Source: Gemmatimonadota bacterium (GTDB lineage Bacteria > Gemmatimonadota > Gemmatimonadetes > Longimicrobiales > Gaopeijiaceae). Taken from it: DNA of 64,000 bases. The notes beneath the pieces were generated by a model that did not search any database, had not been told where the DNA came from, and saw only the letters and a program-made list of their open reading frames with translations. Positions 36,045 to 44,967 of the stretch are shown one piece after another. A program made the position numbers and the translations under genes. Location of the stretch: assembly GCA_012960225.1 (NCBI GenBank), contig DUBS01000054.1:1-64000 (forward strand), in the 5' to 3' direction. Positions within the stretch are counted from its first letter, which is position 1. Each line of letters opens with the position of its first letter.

Positions 36045-37898
36045 ATGCATAACATCAGCAGGATTTTCGTCTTAGCCGTCTTGTTGCTGGGCCTTGTTAC
36101 CACAGCACAAGCTGGGTGCGCCCAGCAATCGGAGGGTGAGGTGATTTTCGGAGAATCATGCGCCGAGTGTCACAGTTCCGCTCAAAGTGGCCGAACACCA
36201 AGTGTATTTTCCCTCTCTTCTCTGTCTCCCAGGGCAATTGTATCGGCCTTGGAGGATGGAGTCATGCAGTCGGAAGGCGCAACCTTAAGTCGTGATCAAA
36301 GAATTATGGTGGCAGAAGCCCTTACTAGCAGGACGTACTCCGAGACCACACTACCAGAAACCGCCTTTTGTTCCGAACAGAGCACTCAAGTGTTTGAAGC
36401 TGAATCGGTATCCTGGATGGGTTTTGGCGGTAATATCGAGGGAACAGGATTCCAACCTGATGACCGTGCTGGTCTTACCGTCTCGGAGATACCGAGCCTA
36501 GAACTCCTCTGGGCATTCGCTTTTCCAGATGCAAGCGAAGTTCGTACCAAGCCCACCATTGTCGGGGAACTAGCTCTATTTGGAGATCAGTTTGGTGTGG
36601 TCTACGCGGTCGATACCAACACCGGATGTGTCAGATGGATATTTGAGGCCGATGCGGGAATCCGCGGTGCTATCCTGGTTGATACAGATGATAATGGACG
36701 CCCACTGGCTTACTTCGTGGATTTTCGAACGAATGCCTACGCACTCGATATAGATGCTGGAATAGTAGTCTGGAAGGAGCGCGTAGGGTGGCACCCCGAA
36801 TCCAATAACACTGGGAGCCCAACACTCTACGGGAACCGCCTCTTCATCCCGATCTCATCGATGGAGGTCGTCATGGGAGGTGATCCGTCCTACGAATGTT
36901 GTACTTCGTCTGGAGCAGTCGCGGCCCTTGATAAAAGAACTGGAGAACTACTCTGGTATCACAGAGTAATTCCCGGCTACCCCGAAGAGGCAGGATTAAA
37001 TGCCCTGGGAACCCAGCTCTGGGCCCCTTCCGGAGCGCCGGTATGGTCAAGCCCGACGATTGATCTATCGCGTGGAAGAGTTTACGTGGGCACAGGAGAG
37101 AACTATACGCGGCCGACTACAGCTACAAGTGATGCAATCATCGCGATAGAAATGGCGACAGGTGAAATCGCGTGGTCTTTCCAGGGTACTGAATCGGACG
37201 CCTTCACAATGGCGTGTACCGGCTTCCTGAATCGCCAAAACTGTCCCGCGCCTCCGGGTCCAGATCTCGACTTTGGGATGGCCCCCATCTTGGTTACTAG
37301 AGAAGATGGGCGTGACATCTTGGTTGTTGGTCAGAAATCTGGAATGGTTTGGGCTCTTAATCCGGATGCTGACGGTGACGTTCTGTGGTCCACTCGCGTA
37401 GGTAAAGGTAGCGCCCTAGGGGGTATCCACTGGGGCATGGCCTCGGATGGACATTTCGCATACGCCGCCAACGCAGATCGTGATGCAGTTGTAGTTGATG
37501 TTCACCCCGACCAAGAGGCTGCCCCTGGTCTATATGCCCTAGACTTAATGACGGGAGAAATTGTATGGTCTGCCCCTGCCCCACGTGATACGTGTGAGGA
37601 ACGTCAGGGTTGCTATCCAGCCAACTCGGCTGCACCGACCGTTATTCCTGGCGCGGTATTCGCCGGGGGGCTGGACGGCCACATCCGTGCTTATTCTACG
37701 AGCGACGGACAAATGTTATGGGATTTTGATACAGTTCAGGAATTCGAAACAAGCAATGGCATTCGTGGAAAAGGTGGCTCTATCGATGGGCCCGGGCCAG
37801 TCATTGCGAATGGTCTTGTCTTCGTAAATAGTGGATATGGACAGTTCGGTCAGATACCAGGCAACCTTTTACTTGTATTTGGAGTCCCAGACAACTAA
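36045..37898 (+). CDS. PQQ-dependent dehydrogenase with N-terminal cytochrome c domain
   Basis: 617 residues with signal peptide MHNISRIFVLAVLLLGLVTTAQA. A heme c domain covers about 30-105 with CAECH and a likely Met ligand in DGVMQSEGATLS. From about 120 an eight-bladed quinoprotein propeller follows, with Trp-docking repeats (TGELLWYHR, TGEIAWSFQ, TGEIVWSAP, DGQMLWDFD). A vicinal Cys pair (YECCTSSGAVAALD, about residue 286) matches the PQQ-binding disulfide of this superfamily. The layout resembles polyvinyl-alcohol or related alcohol dehydrogenases that pass electrons to the bound cytochrome. It acts in the periplasm. No PQQ biosynthesis gene is in the window. Confidence 0.9.
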   Translation: MHNISRIFVLAVLLLGLVTTAQAGCAQQSEGEVIFGESCAECHSSAQSGRTPSVFSLSSLSPRAIVSALEDGVMQSEGATLSRDQRIMVAEALTSRTYSETTLPETAFCSEQSTQVFEAESVSWMGFGGNIEGTGFQPDDRAGLTVSEIPSLELLWAFAFPDASEVRTKPTIVGELALFGDQFGVVYAVDTNTGCVRWIFEADAGIRGAILVDTDDNGRPLAYFVDFRTNAYALDIDAGIVVWKERVGWHPESNNTGSPTLYGNRLFIPISSMEVVMGGDPSYECCTSSGAVAALDKRTGELLWYHRVIPGYPEEAGLNALGTQLWAPSGAPVWSSPTIDLSRGRVYVGTGENYTRPTTATSDAIIAIEMATGEIAWSFQGTESDAFTMACTGFLNRQNCPAPPGPDLDFGMAPILVTREDGRDILVVGQKSGMVWALNPDADGDVLWSTRVGKGSALGGIHWGMASDGHFAYAANADRDAVVVDVHPDQEAAPGLYALDLMTGEIVWSAPAPRDTCEERQGCYPANSAAPTVIPGAVFAGGLDGHIRAYSTSDGQMLWDFDTVQEFETSNGIRGKGGSIDGPGPVIANGLVFVNSGYGQFGQIPGNLLLVFGVPDN

Positions 37899-37935
37899 GG
37901 CAGAGAAGATTCGCGTTTTAACAACAGTAGTTTAA

Positions 37936-37957
37936 GTAAGATCTAGCAAGATCTTAC
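37936..37957 (+). promoter_or_regulatory. Perfect palindrome between PQQ dehydrogenase and the next operon
   Basis: GTAAGATC-TAGCAA-GATCTTAC is an 8-6-8 perfect inverted repeat, 39 bases after a stop and 58 bases before the start at 38015. There is no T-run, which argues for an operator over a terminator. Another small dyad, TGTG-TCA-CACA, follows directly. Confidence 0.45.
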
Positions 37958-38014
37958 AGTGTGTCACACATTCGGCTGTGGTAGTCCGAAGGAAACCGGA
38001 CGGAGGCTCTTTAG

Positions 38015-38896
38015 ATGTCGAACTTTATCTTGAAACTGGTCAGGACACTACGTCGGACCACATTCGGTATTTTGGCCTGCACGGCTGTGGCGGTAGTATC
38101 CGCCGATGCCCAGACAGCTGAGATTCCCAGGACCCAGGACGGGAAACCTGATATGAATGGGATCTGGCAAGCGCTCGGCAATGCTCACTGGGACATTGAG
38201 CCACATGCCGCCCGCGCGGCACTGCAAATGCAAGCAGGACCAGTAGTGCCCGTTCCCGCCAAACCCGTTCTAGCGTTCGGTGCTGTCGGATCTGTACCGT
38301 CTGGGGTAGGAGTTGTGGTAGGTGGTGAGATCCCCTACTTGCCTGAAGCGCGAGCCAAGCAAATCGAAAATCAAGAGAACTGGAGCGAAAGAGACCCCGA
38401 GATTAAGTGTTACTTGCCCGGTGTCCCAAGGGCGACGTATATGCCATTCCCGTTCCAGATTTTTCAGAGCTCGAGTCACTTTTTCATCACATACGAGTAC
38501 GCCGGAGCCCTACGTAACATCTATATGGAGAACCCTGGACCTGCTCAGGTTGATTCTTGGATGGGTCAATCCGTCGGACACTGGGAGGGTGATACCTTCG
38601 TAGCCGAAGGAACTGGCTTCAATGACCAAACATGGTTTGATCGAGCTGGCAATCACCACAGCGCCTCCATGACCGTGGTTGAACGCTACACGATGACAAG
38701 CCCTCACCACATCCTTTATGAAGCTACGATCGAGGACCCAGAAACGTTCTCTCGTCCCTGGATGATCCGTATGCCCCTCTATCGACATGTCAACGAAGAT
38801 GCAAGGCTGGGACAATTCAAGTGCGTGGAGTTTGTCGAGGAACTTATGTACGGCCAACTCCGGAAGAACCCGATCGGATCTGAGGAGCGAAGATGA
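38015..38896 (+). CDS. Secreted protein of the RTxDGxPDxxGxW type, first copy
   Basis: 293 residues, signal peptide to about residue 33 (ending VSADAQ). The mature protein opens with PRTQDGKPDMNGIWQ and later has SVGHWEGDTFVAEGTGF and HHILYEATIEDPETFSRPW. The same pattern recurs in the next gene. Two conserved-position Cys (IKCYLPG and FKCVEF) could form a disulfide. Proteins with this opening are frequent in Acidobacteriota- and Gemmatimonadota-like genomes, but I know no function. GGAGG lies about eight bases before the ATG. The stop overlaps the next start (ATGA). Confidence 0.8.
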   Translation: MSNFILKLVRTLRRTTFGILACTAVAVVSADAQTAEIPRTQDGKPDMNGIWQALGNAHWDIEPHAARAALQMQAGPVVPVPAKPVLAFGAVGSVPSGVGVVVGGEIPYLPEARAKQIENQENWSERDPEIKCYLPGVPRATYMPFPFQIFQSSSHFFITYEYAGALRNIYMENPGPAQVDSWMGQSVGHWEGDTFVAEGTGFNDQTWFDRAGNHHSASMTVVERYTMTSPHHILYEATIEDPETFSRPWMIRMPLYRHVNEDARLGQFKCVEFVEELMYGQLRKNPIGSEERR

Positions 38897-39969
38897 ATAT
38901 GCGTTACACGACATTGATCTCGGCTGCCTTATTGATGATCCCGAACTCTGGGTTGTTTTCGCAAGTAACGGCACAAGTGCAGGCACGAGCGACTGGACAA
39001 TGGGTTATGCCCCGCACCGCTGATGGGCGACCCGACCTGCAGGGCGATTGGACGAATGCAACGATTACCCCAATTCAACGACGCCGGGACCAGGACGCTG
39101 CGTACAGCCTAGAAGAGGCGACAAGGCTCGAAGGAGGACGGGCAGCTCGAACTGAAGCCTTGAATCAACCGAGTGACCCGGATCGAGTGGCACCACCAGT
39201 TGGCGGTGATGGATCAACCGGAGCAGCCGGCGGTGTTGGGGGATATAACTACTTTTGGATCGATGCGGGTGATCGGGTTGCTGTGTTCAACGGAGAACCA
39301 AGGACCTCCCTTATCGTCGATCCGTCGGATGGTCGCTACCCGTCGCGAACTGATGCATCACGACAACGGATGGCTGAAGCCTCACAATTTCGTAGGCAGT
39401 TTGGCCAGTATGACAATCCTGAGAACAGACCTCTCGCTGAACGGTGTATCGTTTCGTTCGGATCTAATGCGGGGCCACCAATGCTCCCGAATTACTTCTA
39501 CAACAATAACTACACGATCGTACAAACCCCTGATCACATCATGATCATGACCGAAATGGTGCATGACACGAGGATCATCCGGATGGGCACACCCAAGCCA
39601 TTACCGAAACACGTGAAACCCTGGTTTGGGGACTCTTGGGGACACTGGGAAGGTGACACGCTGGTAGTTGAAACGACCAACTTCAGTCCGACGCAGCTCA
39701 ACCGAGGGCAGCTATCCGGAGCTACTGACAACCTCAAGATAACTGAGCGTTTTACGCGCGCTGACGAATACACTCTGAATTATGAGTTCACGGTGGACGA
39801 CCCGGAAACTTGGACAGATACCTGGAGCGGAGAAGTGCCGTTCACCAGACTTCCTGGTCTTGTCTATGAGTACGCTTGCCATGAGGGAAATTACGCACTC
39901 TTCAATGTGTTGAGCGGAGCACGCGCGCAGGAGCGGCGCGAAGGCGGCCGTCAGACACCCGAGAGGTAA
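38893..39969 (+). CDS. Secreted protein of the RTxDGxPDxxGxW type, second copy
   Basis: 358 residues, signal peptide of about 30 residues. It opens with PRTADGRPDLQGDWT, then carries ERCIVSFGSN, SWGHWEGDTLVVETTNF and YTLNYEFTVDDPETWTDTW, and a Cys near the end (YACHEGNY). It is homologous to the preceding gene and larger by an N-proximal Gly-rich insert (VGGDGSTGAAGGVGGYN). Paired, overlapping paralogues suggest a heteromeric periplasmic pair. A DUF6152 gene follows after six bases. Confidence 0.8.
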   Translation: MNMRYTTLISAALLMIPNSGLFSQVTAQVQARATGQWVMPRTADGRPDLQGDWTNATITPIQRRRDQDAAYSLEEATRLEGGRAARTEALNQPSDPDRVAPPVGGDGSTGAAGGVGGYNYFWIDAGDRVAVFNGEPRTSLIVDPSDGRYPSRTDASRQRMAEASQFRRQFGQYDNPENRPLAERCIVSFGSNAGPPMLPNYFYNNNYTIVQTPDHIMIMTEMVHDTRIIRMGTPKPLPKHVKPWFGDSWGHWEGDTLVVETTNFSPTQLNRGQLSGATDNLKITERFTRADEYTLNYEFTVDDPETWTDTWSGEVPFTRLPGLVYEYACHEGNYALFNVLSGARAQERREGGRQTPER

Positions 39970-39975
39970 AAACCG

Positions 39976-40425
39976 ATGCGAAAGAATCAAACAATACTAG
40001 CACTGATTGGGTTAGCCACCGTGGTTACAGTCGTGCCGCTGATGGCTCACCACGCGTTTGGAGCTGAATTCGATAGAGATGCCCCAATTCGCTTACAGGG
40101 ACCAGTAGTGAGGCTTGAGTGGGTCAATCCGCATGCATGGATTCACTTGGAAATCACCAAGGAAGACGGGACGAATGAAGTGTGGATGGTGGAGGGCGGT
40201 ACCCCCAACACGCTTCTTCGTCGTGGACTCCGGCGAGACTGTCTGACCCCAGGAACCGAAATCATCGTGGATGGTTATCAAACCAAAGATCACTCGCTTG
40301 CGCGAGCCAATGGGCGTGATGTGACATTCACGGATGGTACCAAGATTTTTTTGGGGTCGTCAGGTACCGGGGCACCTTACGAGGCTGAGATGCTCGCTAC
40401 CCGGCAGCAACAGGGAAGGTGCTAA
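39976..40425 (+). CDS. DUF6152 family secreted protein
   Basis: 149 residues with signal peptide (LALIGLATVVTVVPLMAHHAFG). The family pattern is HHAFGAEFDRDAPIRLQGPVVRLEWVNPHAWIHLEI, followed by an OB-like beta-barrel (WMVEGGTPNTLLRRGLRRDCLTPGTEIIVDGYQ, where the sequence runs without break). The His residues after the signal peptide could bind metal. Function unknown. It ends the plus-strand set and converges on DUF6644-like genes, with which this family seems to travel. Confidence 0.82.
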   Translation: MRKNQTILALIGLATVVTVVPLMAHHAFGAEFDRDAPIRLQGPVVRLEWVNPHAWIHLEITKEDGTNEVWMVEGGTPNTLLRRGLRRDCLTPGTEIIVDGYQTKDHSLARANGRDVTFTDGTKIFLGSSGTGAPYEAEMLATRQQQGRC

Positions 40426-40446
40426 TCACGACTTTCTGTGGGATGC

Positions 40447-40456
40447 GGGGGGGGGG
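40447..40456 (+). repeat. Run of ten G between convergent genes
   Basis: A G10 tract fills part of the 33-base space between the DUF6152 stop and the DUF6644-like stop. A shorter G8 run occurs at 20805-20812. Neither is inside a reading frame or next to a promoter. Confidence 0.9.
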
Positions 40457-40458
40457 TG

Positions 40459-40926
40459 CTAGGAGTACCCAATCCAGCGACCGGCTGCTGCAACAATGAA
40501 CCAAAGGACTACCGAGGTAACTCCTGTAGCAGCGTTTATATAGGCCACCTTGCTGTCTGCCCTGGCGACCCGATCACGGACCAGGAAAGTGAATGAGAGT
40601 GCCAGTGGTAGCGTCGTAATCTTCACCCAGAACGCTTGGTTGTAGTAGCACTTGATCGCTTCCGACAGGAAGAGCGACACACCTGTCACAATCATCACGG
40701 TAACGGCTCCTATCAGCCAGGGTCGTACTTGAGTATTGAGCTCAGAAATAGTCTGGCGAGTTAGCCCAACACCCATCAGTCTGAGATCCACGAGCAAGAT
40801 GCTACCGCCCAGTAAGCACAGTCCCAGTAGGTGTACGGCTTCGATAACAGGAAAGAGCCAGAGTGAATTCTGGATTGTACTAGCGATTACGGTGGACTCG
40901 CACCATTCAAAAAATGGGAGGAGCAC
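40459..40926 (-). CDS. DUF6644-like membrane protein, first copy
   Basis: 155 residues with four to five hydrophobic segments (about 22-45, 70-92, 100-118, 130-150). The opening FFEWCESTVIASTIQNSLWLFPVIEAVHLLGLCLLGG and the motif DLRLMG match the gene at 40989. His in EAVHLLGL, placed inside a helix, could bind heme or copper. Function unknown. It is the last gene of a three-gene minus-strand set with the cytochrome-like lipoprotein at 42039. Confidence 0.75.
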   Translation of the reverse strand: MLLPFFEWCESTVIASTIQNSLWLFPVIEAVHLLGLCLLGGSILLVDLRLMGVGLTRQTISELNTQVRPWLIGAVTVMIVTGVSLFLSEAIKCYYNQAFWVKITTLPLALSFTFLVRDRVARADSKVAYINAATGVTSVVLWFIVAAAGRWIGYS

Positions 40927-40988
40927 CTTATCCGTTCCCTGATGAAATCAGCATTCGGTACAACCGCACGGTTAACTGGGGTATCAAA

Positions 40989-41552
40989 TCACCCACCCCC
41001 TACTTCAACCACACATCCAGCTGCCCAATTCACGAAGCCGGGCTGCGGCTGAAGGTCACAGTCAAACCAGTTGTAGGCGATCATTCGCCCAGTAACAACT
41101 ACCAGCGCCCACGCAAAGATGGAGACCATACCCGCCACCCGAGCGGCACGGGGTGGCACCGGATCTAGATCCCACTGTGACACTCGACGATGGATTCGCG
41201 AGTGAAAGAGCCAAACGTTGAGACCCGCAAGTATCAATGCCAGCACTTTGATGCGGAAAAACACGTTGTGGTAATAGCGTAATGGGTTGGAGTAGAATAC
41301 CAGAAGGCCTGTTACGAGCGACACCACAAAGCCTGCCCTGGTCCATGGCAGAAGCCGGCCAGTAAAAGCCGAAGCAGGGACTCTTCTGAAAGCACAACCA
41401 ACAAGCCGTAGGTCCATCATTATTGCCGTGCCCACGAATAAAGCGATCGCAAGGACGTGAATCGACTCGAGCAACGGCCATACATAGAAAGATTCCAGCA
41501 ACGGGCGACTCCACGGCGTAGCCCCGAGCCATTCAAGAAAGCGCTCGATCAA
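40989..41552 (-). CDS. DUF6644-like membrane protein, second copy
   Basis: 187 residues, four to five membrane segments. It shares FLEWLGATPWSRPLLESFYVWPLLESIHVLAIALF and MDLRLVG with the gene at 40459. A Trp, His and Arg-rich cytoplasmic turn (LFHSRIHRRVSQWDLDP) and an extra C-terminal tail distinguish it. The conserved His in ESIHVLAIA is again inside a helix. The stop is 62 bases from the start of the sister gene, and the upstream cytochrome-like gene ends 10 bases before its ATG, so the three form a unit. A quinone- or heme-linked role is possible but not shown. Confidence 0.75.
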   Translation of the reverse strand: MIERFLEWLGATPWSRPLLESFYVWPLLESIHVLAIALFVGTAIMMDLRLVGCAFRRVPASAFTGRLLPWTRAGFVVSLVTGLLVFYSNPLRYYHNVFFRIKVLALILAGLNVWLFHSRIHRRVSQWDLDPVPPRAARVAGMVSIFAWALVVVTGRMIAYNWFDCDLQPQPGFVNWAAGCVVEVGGG

Positions 41553-41562
41553 GCTGAAACCG

Positions 41563-42039
41563 TCAGTTAGTCCGTTCGTCGCTCGGACGCAGTGTGCCTA
41601 ACGCATAGGCTGCATGGCAAGCCGTGCAAACGTAGTACACTTCTGCACCCGCATCGAAGACGGCATTCTTATCTCTTGCCTCGGCCGCCCCTATTGCCGT
41701 TCTCCCGACTTGGACCATTGCCTTTGACATAGCGATCCAACTGGTCTGATCTAATGCTCTGCCATCCATCATCAGCAGATTACCAGACTCCGCTATTACG
41801 AAAGCTGCATTACGCACGGCTTCCCATTCTTCTGGATTAGCTGGCGCTATCTCATGCTCACCGGTCTCATCTATGATCCAACCAACTGCATCCCAGTATG
41901 CCTCAGCCGCAGGCTCCAGCACTGTGAGCATAAGCTCCTGAACATCGGCTACAGCTTCGTAGCTGGATGAATCTGGTGCATCAGTAGCACATCCCAGTAA
42001 GAGTGCGGATGTGACCCAAAACCATCGGTGAGCTTTCAT
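41563..42039 (-). CDS. Cytochrome c'-like lipoprotein
   Basis: 158 residues. A signal ending in LLLGC indicates a lipoprotein. The mature protein is mostly helical and has its heme-binding CTACH near the C-terminus (about residue 138), the arrangement of class II (c'-type) cytochromes. No Met ligand is needed in that class. It probably carries electrons or binds small gases in the periplasm, tethered to a membrane. It is the first gene of the set with two DUF6644-like membrane proteins, which could be its redox partners. Confidence 0.8.
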   Translation of the reverse strand: MKAHRWFWVTSALLLGCATDAPDSSSYEAVADVQELMLTVLEPAAEAYWDAVGWIIDETGEHEIAPANPEEWEAVRNAAFVIAESGNLLMMDGRALDQTSWIAMSKAMVQVGRTAIGAAEARDKNAVFDAGAEVYYVCTACHAAYALGTLRPSDERTN

Positions 42040-42100
42040 AGAGCGGCAAACTAGTTTCCCTACGACTGGTGCGGAAGCCTATACATGTCCAAACCGTTTC

Positions 42101-43294
42101 TCAAAGACTGGAAGAACCCTGGGTCTCGATTGCTGCAGAAATTTCGGTCCTCACCCAAGCATCCTCTTCACTAGTCAGCTTCTCAGATAAAGCGGATCGT
42201 GCTGAACTTGACCCGATTTGTCCTAGTGCCCAGGCAGCATGACCCCTAACGAGTGGTTCCATATCTGAGAGAGCGCGTAACAGTGTCGTCACTGCTGCCG
42301 GAGCACCCCAGTTGCCGAGTGCAATGCAAATATTACGGAGCAAACCAGAGCGTTTCGCGCGCTTTATAGCCGACTTCTTGAATGTCTTACGGAAGCCAAG
42401 CTCATCTGTAGAAAGAAGAATTTCAGCCAAACCAAGTAATGATGGGCCGTCTAGATCCTGACTGGCTCGGTATGCTGGCGCTCCGGTTGCCTCGGCAAAG
42501 CGCTCATTCCACGGACATACTTCCTGGCAGATATCACACCCATAAATCCGATTACCGATAGCACTCCTGAATTCCACTGGAATTGCCGAGCGAAGCTCGA
42601 TCGTGAGATAGGAGATGCAGCGGCGGGCGTCCATCACAGGAGCACCCTTGGCATCGCGTCCCAGGAGCGCACCTGTTGGACAAGCATCAAGACATGAACG
42701 ACACGTCCCACAACGATCGTCGAGAAATGGTGAGTCCGCTGAAAGCTCGAGGTCGATCAGGAGCAGTCCGAGAAAGAAGAATGAACCGGTAGTTGGGTCG
42801 ATCAGCATCGTATTCTTCCCGAACCAACCTAGCCCTGCTCTCTGAGCCAAGTCTCGCTCGAGAATTGGGCCGGTATCAACATAAACCCTGCCCTCCACTC
42901 TCTCCGGGACGCGCTTGGTGAGCCATTTGAGTAATTCCAAGAGTTTGCTCTTGATGATATCATGGTAATCATCCCCGCGTGCATATCTTGCAACAATAGC
43001 CATCGCAGGATCATCCGGTGAGGATCCTAAGCCCTCTGTGAGATAGTCATGTGTAACGACAATCACAGAACGCGCACCTGGAAGTGTCTGTTCAACATCA
43101 CCGCGCCGCCTGACAGACTCTTCGCGAGCGAGGTACTCCATCTCACCCTGCATGCCTGCATCAATCCAAGACTGATAGAAATCGATATGGGTACTTGGGT
43201 TCACGGCTGCAATACCGACTCGTGAGAACCCGAGAGACTTAGCTTGGGCCTTAAGTTCCTCGACAAGCATCGATTTGGAGGATTCTCGCCTCAC
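42101..43294 (-). CDS. queG: Epoxyqueuosine reductase QueG
   Basis: 397 residues. The cobalamin-binding N-terminal part shows FSRVGIAAV and RYARGDDYHDIIK. The catalytic Asp is expected in YVDTGPILERDLAQRAGLGWFGKN, then two 4Fe-4S motifs follow: CGTCRSCLDACPTGALL (about residue 197) and CDICQEVCPWN (about 253), with RCISYLTIE between them. A HEAT-like repeat tail (about 310-390) is common in long QueG forms. It reduces epoxyqueuosine to queuosine in tRNA. A start at the Met of MLVEELKAQ (residue 9) is an alternative. queE is nearby at 46589, not adjacent. Confidence 0.95.
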   Translation of the reverse strand: MRRESSKSMLVEELKAQAKSLGFSRVGIAAVNPSTHIDFYQSWIDAGMQGEMEYLAREESVRRRGDVEQTLPGARSVIVVTHDYLTEGLGSSPDDPAMAIVARYARGDDYHDIIKSKLLELLKWLTKRVPERVEGRVYVDTGPILERDLAQRAGLGWFGKNTMLIDPTTGSFFFLGLLLIDLELSADSPFLDDRCGTCRSCLDACPTGALLGRDAKGAPVMDARRCISYLTIELRSAIPVEFRSAIGNRIYGCDICQEVCPWNERFAEATGAPAYRASQDLDGPSLLGLAEILLSTDELGFRKTFKKSAIKRAKRSGLLRNICIALGNWGAPAAVTTLLRALSDMEPLVRGHAAWALGQIGSSSARSALSEKLTSEEDAWVRTEISAAIETQGSSSL

Positions 43295-43501
43295 GGCTTC
43301 TTAGACTAGTTCGAAATTGGTGAACTGCCTCACAGGCTTAACAATCAATAAGAGGAAAGCAATGATTCCGGCCCATGGGAGTGCAAGCAAAATTGATGTC
43401 ATGGATGTAGCTTGCTACGATCACAGCCTGATAGAAACCCCATCTGGCGACATCTTCCTATGGCAGTGTACTGTCGCCGCTCCTCAATCCGGACCATTGC
43501 A

Positions 43502-44641
43502 GTGACTAGCGATCCCTCTGCGTTCGATCTCAGTTCCGTCCGTGCGGAATTCCCTATACTCGCGAGACGCACGTATCTCAACTCCTGTTCTCTGGGGGCA
43601 CTCTCAAAACGTTCCGAACGATATTTAGACGAGTATCTGGAACTCTGGCACGATATGGGCGCCTCGGCTTGGTATCAACACTGGCTGAGCCGGATCGAAG
43701 ATCTACGTATTCTCGTTGCCGATTTCTGGGGCTCTAGCGCTGCAGAGGTAGCCTGTCTGCCATCAACCTCAGCAGCACTAGCGATGGTGGGAGAGAGTGT
43801 TCCGACAGGGTCACGAAACAAAGTCATCTGTACCGAGCTGGATTTTCCGACTCTTCCGTACCAATGGGTGGTAAAGCCAGAAATTGAACTGGTGATCCTT
43901 GAAAGCCCGGACGGCATCCGTGTTGATCCTGAACAATTCGAGGCGGCAGTTGATGAAAGAACGCTCTTCATAGCTACAAGCCACGTCTTTTTTTCCACGG
44001 GTTACGTACAGGACATCAGCACGCTCGCTCAGATCGCCCATAATGCTGGCGCATACTGCATCATCGATGGATATCAAGGGGCTGGCCAAGTGCCCCTCAA
44101 ATTGACTGACACTGATGTAGATTTCTATACGGCAGGCCCACTTAAATGGCTGTGTGGCGGGCCAGGACTCGCTTACCTATACGTTAAGAGCGAGCTCATC
44201 ACCCAACTAAAGCCGAGAATCACCTCCTGGTTTGCGACCACCCAACAGTTCGATTTCAACCCCAGTGGGTTCGAGTACCGTCCGGACGCTCGGAGGTTTG
44301 AGTTGGGTACGCCGGCATTACCAACTGTCCACACCGCACTCGGTGGCCAGGAGATCCTGGATGCGGTCGGCATCGATCAGATTATCAATCTAAACAGCGA
44401 GCTAACGAACCACCTCATCAATAAAGCTCATGATTCAGGATTCACGATCGCACTGCCAGAACTTGAGCACCGATCTGCTATTATCATGATTCCTCACGAG
44501 GACCCAATCAGTGCTGTCGCACATCTGGCGAAGAAGGGGGTCATTGTTGACCACCGGCCAGGCTTCGTCCGGATAAGTCCCCACTTCTACAATATTAAGG
44601 AGGAAATCGACCACTGTATTGAAGCTCTGGCGAGCTACTGA
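43502..44641 (+). CDS. Aminotransferase class V-fold PLP enzyme
   Basis: The frame is open from 43412; the GTG at 43502 fits the family start (SAFDLSSVRAEFPILARRTYLNSCSLG), giving 379 residues; ATG at 43460 is an alternative. The fold is that of cysteine desulfurase/kynureninase-like enzymes: CLPSTSAALAMV, ATSHVFFSTGYVQDI, IIDGYQGAGQVP (PLP Asp) and the PLP lysine in TAGPLKWLCGGPG (about residue 220). There is no clear active-site Cys loop, so kynureninase or isopenicillin-epimerase-like chemistry is as likely as desulfuration. It faces the MazG-like gene and overlaps its end by seven bases. Confidence 0.85.
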   Translation: MTSDPSAFDLSSVRAEFPILARRTYLNSCSLGALSKRSERYLDEYLELWHDMGASAWYQHWLSRIEDLRILVADFWGSSAAEVACLPSTSAALAMVGESVPTGSRNKVICTELDFPTLPYQWVVKPEIELVILESPDGIRVDPEQFEAAVDERTLFIATSHVFFSTGYVQDISTLAQIAHNAGAYCIIDGYQGAGQVPLKLTDTDVDFYTAGPLKWLCGGPGLAYLYVKSELITQLKPRITSWFATTQQFDFNPSGFEYRPDARRFELGTPALPTVHTALGGQEILDAVGIDQIINLNSELTNHLINKAHDSGFTIALPELEHRSAIIMIPHEDPISAVAHLAKKGVIVDHRPGFVRISPHFYNIKEEIDHCIEALASY

Positions 44642-44967
44642 TTCTTACTTGATGTCGTCGGAGCCCAACGCTCACTATCACGTTCCTGATATTTTGCAAG
44701 CACACTCTGCAACGCCTCATCAAGGTCAATCCCTTGTTCGTTGGCAATAACGATCAGAACGAACAGGATATCCGCAAGTTCAAGCGCTAGTTCCTTTTTG
44801 GGCTCTTCAGGTTTCTTGACCTTGGAACCGAAACGGTGATTGAGCTCACGCGCCAGCTCTCCAACCTCTTCAATCAATCGTGCAAGATTGGTCAGAGGCG
44901 GCCAATAACCCTCCTCAAACTGTGAAATCCACTCATCCACCTTTCGTTGAGCATCCCTAATCTCCAT
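44635..44967 (-). CDS. MazG-like nucleotide pyrophosphohydrolase
   Basis: 110 residues, all-helical. The MazG/YpjD metal motif is complete: LIEEVGELARELN (ExxE) and LALELADILFVLIVIANEQGID (ExxD). These enzymes split nucleoside triphosphates or phosphoribosyl-type pyrophosphates to monophosphates. It starts within the stop codon of the oxidoreductase upstream (TGATG), so the two are co-translated. The C-terminus overlaps the end of the convergent PLP-enzyme gene by seven bases. Confidence 0.9.
   Translation of the reverse strand: MEIRDAQRKVDEWISQFEEGYWPPLTNLARLIEEVGELARELNHRFGSKVKKPEEPKKELALELADILFVLIVIANEQGIDLDEALQSVLAKYQERDSERWAPTTSSKNQ

Noticed and set aside
40447-40456. G10 tract as a phase-variation switch
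   Set aside because: It lies between two stops of convergent genes, away from promoters and frames.
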